64,000 bases of DNA, taken from assembly GCA_021527695.1 (NCBI GenBank), contig JAKFAO010000003.1, positions 496,001 to 560,000 of the forward strand, read 5' to 3'. The position numbers and the translations under genes were made by a program. This document shows positions 59,777 to 64,000 of this stretch, one piece after another. The notes below the pieces were generated by a model, which did not search any database, had not been told where the DNA came from, and worked only from the letters and a program-made list of their open reading frames with translations. Source of the stretch: Naematelia aurantialba (lineage: Eukaryota > Basidiomycota > Tremellomycetes > Tremellales > Naemateliaceae). The stretch's first letter is position 1, and the number at the start of each line of letters is the position of its first letter.

Positions 59777-62700
59777 ATGTTCCGAGCTCGCGCGATCCCT
59801 CGCCCGTCTCGGCGTGCCGTGGTCGTGTCATCCTCGCTAGCGCTCACCTTGACGGCCCTCTACGCGCTAGCGCCGTCGACTGCCCACGCCGACTCGACAC
59901 CCGTGACCAAGCGGCGTCCGGGGCCCTTGTGGTCCCCGCCCTCGCGCGCACAGATGCTAGAGCACCTCCGTACGTCGGGCCGATACATCCACCGCGCCGA
60001 GACGGGCGGGCCAGAGCCCGGCCCCGTCCTGCTCAAGCACGAAAACACCCCAGACGACGAGACGGATGCATCCGACGACGCCGACGTGTTCGATCTGCTC
60101 ATCGTGGGTGGGGGTGCGACGGGCGCCGGCACGGCCCTGGACGCTGCTAGCAGAGGTCTCAAGGTCGCGTGTGTCGAGCGAGACGACTTTTCAAGCGGCA
60201 CCAGCAGCAAGAGCACAAAGCTCGTCCATGGCGGTGTTCGGTATCTCCAAAAAGCAGTGTTTGAGCTCGATTATGGTGGGTCCCTGTCCCCCCTTACCAT
60301 GTCACCCCTGCATTTACAGTACACCAGCTCTGCATTATCATTCAGCATCGCCGAGCTAGTCTGAGATTATCCACGATGCTGACGTCGACACAGAGCAGTG
60401 GAAGTTGGTCAAGGAGGCTCTGAAGGAACGGCGCATCTTCCTCGAGACTGCACCGCACCTCTCTTCCATGCTTCCGTGAGTCTCACTCGAGAACCGACAA
60501 GTTGGGGTCCAGCTCTTGCGGTCTCCCTCTGATTGCCACGCTGATGCGCTTCATCACAGCATCCTCCTGCCCATCTACACATGGTGGCAGCTGCCGTACT
60601 ACTACGCCGGCTGCAAGCTGTACGATATCCTCGCCGGCAAGGAAAACATGGAATCGGCCTACTGGATCGGTAAAGGCAAAGCCATCGAGGCATTCCCGAT
60701 GCTCAAGAGCGACGGTCTCGTCGGCGGTGTCGTCTACTATGACGGTGAGTCTCTCTCCAACTGTCTTCCCTGATTTGAACCTGCCCTCATCAGGATGCCT
60801 GCTCTCGTCTGATCACCTGGCGCTCATCAGGATACTCGCTGATAACTATTAGGTCAGCACAATGACTCGCGCATGAACATCTCCCTCGTCCTGACTGCTG
60901 TCCAACACGGTGCTGTCATGGCAAATCATGTCGAGGTCATCAAACTCCACAAGAAATTTGACGCCAAGAAGAACACGGATCGCATCTGCGCTGCCTCGGT
61001 CAGAGACCGCATGACCGGCGAAGAGTGGACTGTCCGATGCCGAGTGAGCTTTTTGGAGATGTTTGGGTGGAAACCCAATGTGCACTGCTGATGCAACACA
61101 GGGAGTCATCAACGCCACTGGACCCTTCTCTGACGGACTTCGCAAGCTCGATGAACCCACAACTCAGGAGATCGTCGCACCGTCTGCCGGTGTCCACATC
61201 ACTCTGCCCAACTACTACGGGCCAAAGACCATGGGTCTTCTCGACCCCGCCACCTCTGATGGTCGGGTCATCTTCTTCCTTCCCTGGCAAGGTAATGTGA
61301 TTGCTGGAACGACCGACTCTCCTACCGAGGTCTCGCAGAACCCGATCCCTCAGGAGAAGGAGATCCAGTGGATTTTGGACGAAGTGCGACACTATCTCTC
61401 GCCAGACGTCAAGGTCCGTCGCGGTGACGTCTTGTCGGCGTGGTCCGGCATCCGACCGCTTGTCCGAGATCCGGGAGCGAAGAACACTCAGAGTCTCGTC
61501 AGAAACCACATGATCAACACGTCCAAGGCTGGTCTGCTCACCATCGCTGGAGGCAAGTGGACTACTTAGTGAGTTTCCACGACGATTGTCAAGCGCCGGA
61601 CACACGCTGACAGTTGTCAAGCCGCGCTATGGCCGAAGAGACCGTTGATGCTGCGATCAAGGAGTTTGACCTCACGCCCAACGGGCCATCACAAACCGAG
61701 CACATCAAGCTGATTGGCGGCCAGGCGTGGTCGAAGACCATGTACATCAAGCTTATTCAGCAGTTTGGCCTGGACACCGAGGTCGCCAAGCACCTCTCGG
61801 AATCGTACGGAGACCGGGCTTGGTCAGTCGCCTCAATGTCAGAACCTACCGGTGAGCTTGTTGGGGTCGGCCAACTTTGAGATGTCCAGCTCATCCGAGT
61901 TCAGGTCTATCATGGCCTATTCATGGGACCCGGCTGTCTCCCCTTTACCCATATATCGAGGCCGAGGCGCGTTATGCCTGCCGATGCGAGTACGCGCAGA
62001 CGGCGGTCGACTTTGTCGCTCGCCGAACACGTCTGTCCTTCCTCAACGTCCAGGTCACGCTCGAGGTCCTGCCCCGCGTGATCGACATTATGGGCGAAGA
62101 ACTGGGTTGGGACGCAAAGAGGAAAGAGCGCGAGTTTGACCAGGCTCAGGAGTTTTTGCGATCCATGGGTCTCCCAGAGGTGAGCTCCGAGTGGCCACTC
62201 TTGCCTTGTCGCTCCTTTATCTCCTCCCTTCTCTCCCCTTCGCGCCGTTACGTCACGGGGGGTCCGTATGCCGTATCTCTTGCTCGACCTGAGGGGTAGT
62301 CACCCAATGAATCAGAGCAGCGAGGATCACAGTCTGACGATATGTTCCTCTCAGCAAACAAAGCTCAAGCTTTCCGACGTTGCTAAGAAGCACGGAGCAC
62401 TCGCACCTTTGGGCCTCGCACAAGAGGAGGGAGCGCAGTTATTCGCGAGGGCGCAGTTCACCCCGGAGGAGGTGCAGCGTCTCCGAGCGCAGTTCGAGGC
62501 ATTTGACTTTGTGAGTTCATTGAGCTGCTTTGCGGATCCTGGTTGCGCTCCCGTTCCCGGCTACACATCTTGTGACCTCGTCGCCGTGCGCGTTGTGTGA
62601 CCCTCTTGCCGACCCGCAGATGGGGACGCTGGTTCTCTGTGGCCTTTGCTTCCTCCTGCGCCCTCAGGCTAACGCTCGTGGCGTTGCAGGACAACGACTC

Positions 62701-63010
62701 GCTCATCACTCGCGCCGACCTGATCCACGCGATGACAGGAATGGGCTATGACGCGTCTATCGAGCAGGCCGATTCGATCCTGCGTGAGGTCGACTTTGGG
62801 CGCAAGGGAGCCGTCAACTTCCAAGACTACCTTGACATTGCGGCCGGTCTCAAGGAGGTGCAGCTCGAATCGGCATTTACGCATCTCGCGCAGCTGAAAA
62901 CGAGCCGCGATATGTCCAAGGGCGCCATTGGGCCCCATGCAGGCGACAGCGGGTCGCAGCGCGAGAGCAGGCGCAAGATCCCCGTTGAGCGCAGTGGCGG
63001 TGGTACGTAG
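59777..63010 (+). CDS. GUT2: Mitochondrial FAD glycerol-3-phosphate dehydrogenase with EF-hand region
   Basis: About nine exons from ATG 59777 to TAG 63008-63010. A basic presequence ([16 protein letters not shown]) precedes a hydrophobic inner-membrane segment ([16 protein letters not shown]). The FAD site is [22 protein letters not shown], followed by [58 protein letters not shown] and [21 protein letters not shown]. The C-domain contains [19 protein letters not shown]. It ends with an EF-hand pair ([12 protein letters not shown], then [12 protein letters not shown]). The enzyme oxidises glycerol-3-phosphate to DHAP, passing electrons to ubiquinone. The first EF loop keeps acidic positions 1, 3 and 5 but has Ser at 6 and Asp at 12; the second lacks acids at 3 and 5, so calcium control is uncertain. 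The last 40 residues are disordered. Confidence 0.93.
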
Positions 63011-64000
63011 TCGCCCACCGCCACGTAGTCGCCCGGTTTCGACGGATCTCCCGTTGCGATTCCGGTTGCGATTGAGAGCTGGTTGCGGAGACGGGTTCGG
63101 ATGTGTGGGGGGAGAGATGAGGGCAGGGCAGGGCAGGGCAGGGAAGTGCAGTGTATAAGAGGGATGCGGGTATGAGCAGGGTGCCGGGGAAGAAGGGGCA
63201 TGCCGTGGTCGTGGTTCCGGGTTGCCGGGTCTTGCTGTCCTGGTCAGTGCCGGCGAGGCTTGAGGCTCTGCGATCAGAAGAGGCATGTGGGAGGTCGGGG
63301 ATACAGGCAAGGTGCGCGCCAAGCGGGTCTCAAGTGGGCGTGGTGCCGGGTGTGGGTGTGGTGTGGATCTAGAAGGGCTGGTGTTCGAGTAATGTCGGCG
63401 GGTAGATTTGGGATCTGTACGGTAGCTCGACATGCATCTATTGTTCGTGCGCAGCGGCATACCAGCGCACCCGTGGTGTGGGTGCGAAGCGAAGCGGAAA
63501 GTGTCACTGGCACTCGTGCTACACGCAGGAGATTGGTAGATGACTGAGGTGAGATGCATGTTCAAAATCAGAGAGCAGAGGGCAGAGGGCAGAGGGTAGA
63601 GAGCAGAGCTCGACGAATGATCATATTAACTCCGCCTTGCACCCTCGACTTGGACGTGGGACCATCTGCCTCACTTGCACGTTCACTTGCACCATCTGCC
63701 TCACTTGCACGATCACTTGCACCATCCGCCGTCACCTTGCACCGTTCACGTGCACCATCTGCTTCACGTTGCACCATTCACGTTGCACCATTCACGTTGC
63801 ACCATTCACGTTGCACCATCCGCCCTCCTGGCACCGTCCACCGTCCGTCCACCATGCACTGTCCTAGACAATCATATCCATCCTCACCGCCACAGCAGCG
63901 ACAGCGACAGGCATAGTCGAAACTACAACTCAACGGCGACGCTGGCGATCCGTCCTTGTATAGCGTGTAGGGCGCGGGCGAAACCCTTCCTGCTTTGGGG
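63011..64000. repeat. Right-edge gap with GGGCA and TTGCACCATTCACG repeats
   Basis: No supported gene. (GGGCA)n at about 63122-63145. GCAGAGG units at about 63570-63603. A 13-14 bp unit (TTGCACCATTCACG, ACTTGCACCATCTGCC) recurs about ten times at 63660-63835. ORFs across it are periodic. It likely continues beyond the window. Confidence 0.7.

Overview
The window is nuclear DNA from a fungus, very probably a basidiomycete. Genes are dense and heavily interrupted. Introns are mostly 33 to 70 nt, with GT or occasionally GC donors, and several encoded proteins are fungal-type (a PX/PXB/DUF3818 protein, N-acetylglutamate synthase of fungal architecture, an AIF/FSP1-like oxidoreductase, an alpha-actinin with a short rod). 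The class cannot be fixed from sequence alone. There are no rRNA genes, CRISPR arrays or bacterial features, and I recognised no tRNA or intact transposon.

Layout. 0-5 kb: 3' end of a CWF19-like splicing gene and a 19-exon alpha-actinin gene. 5-9 kb: cofilin and an unrecognised 324-aa protein. 9-17.6 kb: tRNA-splicing endonuclease SEN2 (+), a PX/PXB/DUF3818 protein (-) and a small AN1 zinc-finger protein (-). 18-25 kb: an Old Yellow Enzyme family oxidoreductase (+), a 2.6 kb gene-poor island full of minisatellites, and an FSP1/AIFM2-like oxidoreductase (-). 26-32 kb: an unrecognised multi-pass membrane protein and argininosuccinate lyase ARG4. 32.6-41 kb, all on the minus strand: a Pumilio/PUF protein, ribosomal protein S29 and a ZRC1-like zinc/H+ antiporter. 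41-48 kb: PRMT5 (+) and a large disordered unknown protein (-). 48.7-58 kb: RUB1/NEDD8 (+), N-acetylglutamate synthase ARG2 (+), the complex I assembly methyltransferase NDUFAF7 (-) and a Sgs1/BLM-type RecQ helicase (+). 59.8-63 kb: mitochondrial glycerol-3-phosphate dehydrogenase GUT2 with EF-hands.

The genes are mostly housekeeping and do not form one pathway cluster. ARG2 and ARG4, the first and last dedicated steps of arginine synthesis, lie about 18 kb apart. Cytoskeleton (alpha-actinin, cofilin) and mitochondrial functions (ARG2, NDUFAF7, GUT2) recur.

The most interesting content is in gene structure. I rebuilt many genes exon by exon and checked that summed exon lengths are divisible by three. 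This reveals 6-nt micro-exons in alpha-actinin and S29, start codons split AT|G by an intron in S29 and the AN1 protein, runs of 12 to 23 nt exons across the helicase motifs of RecQ, two GC-AG introns in alpha-actinin, and introns of 33 to 35 nt. Micro- and minisatellites are concentrated in introns and intergenic DNA. Exon coordinates are hand-derived and a few may be off by a base.
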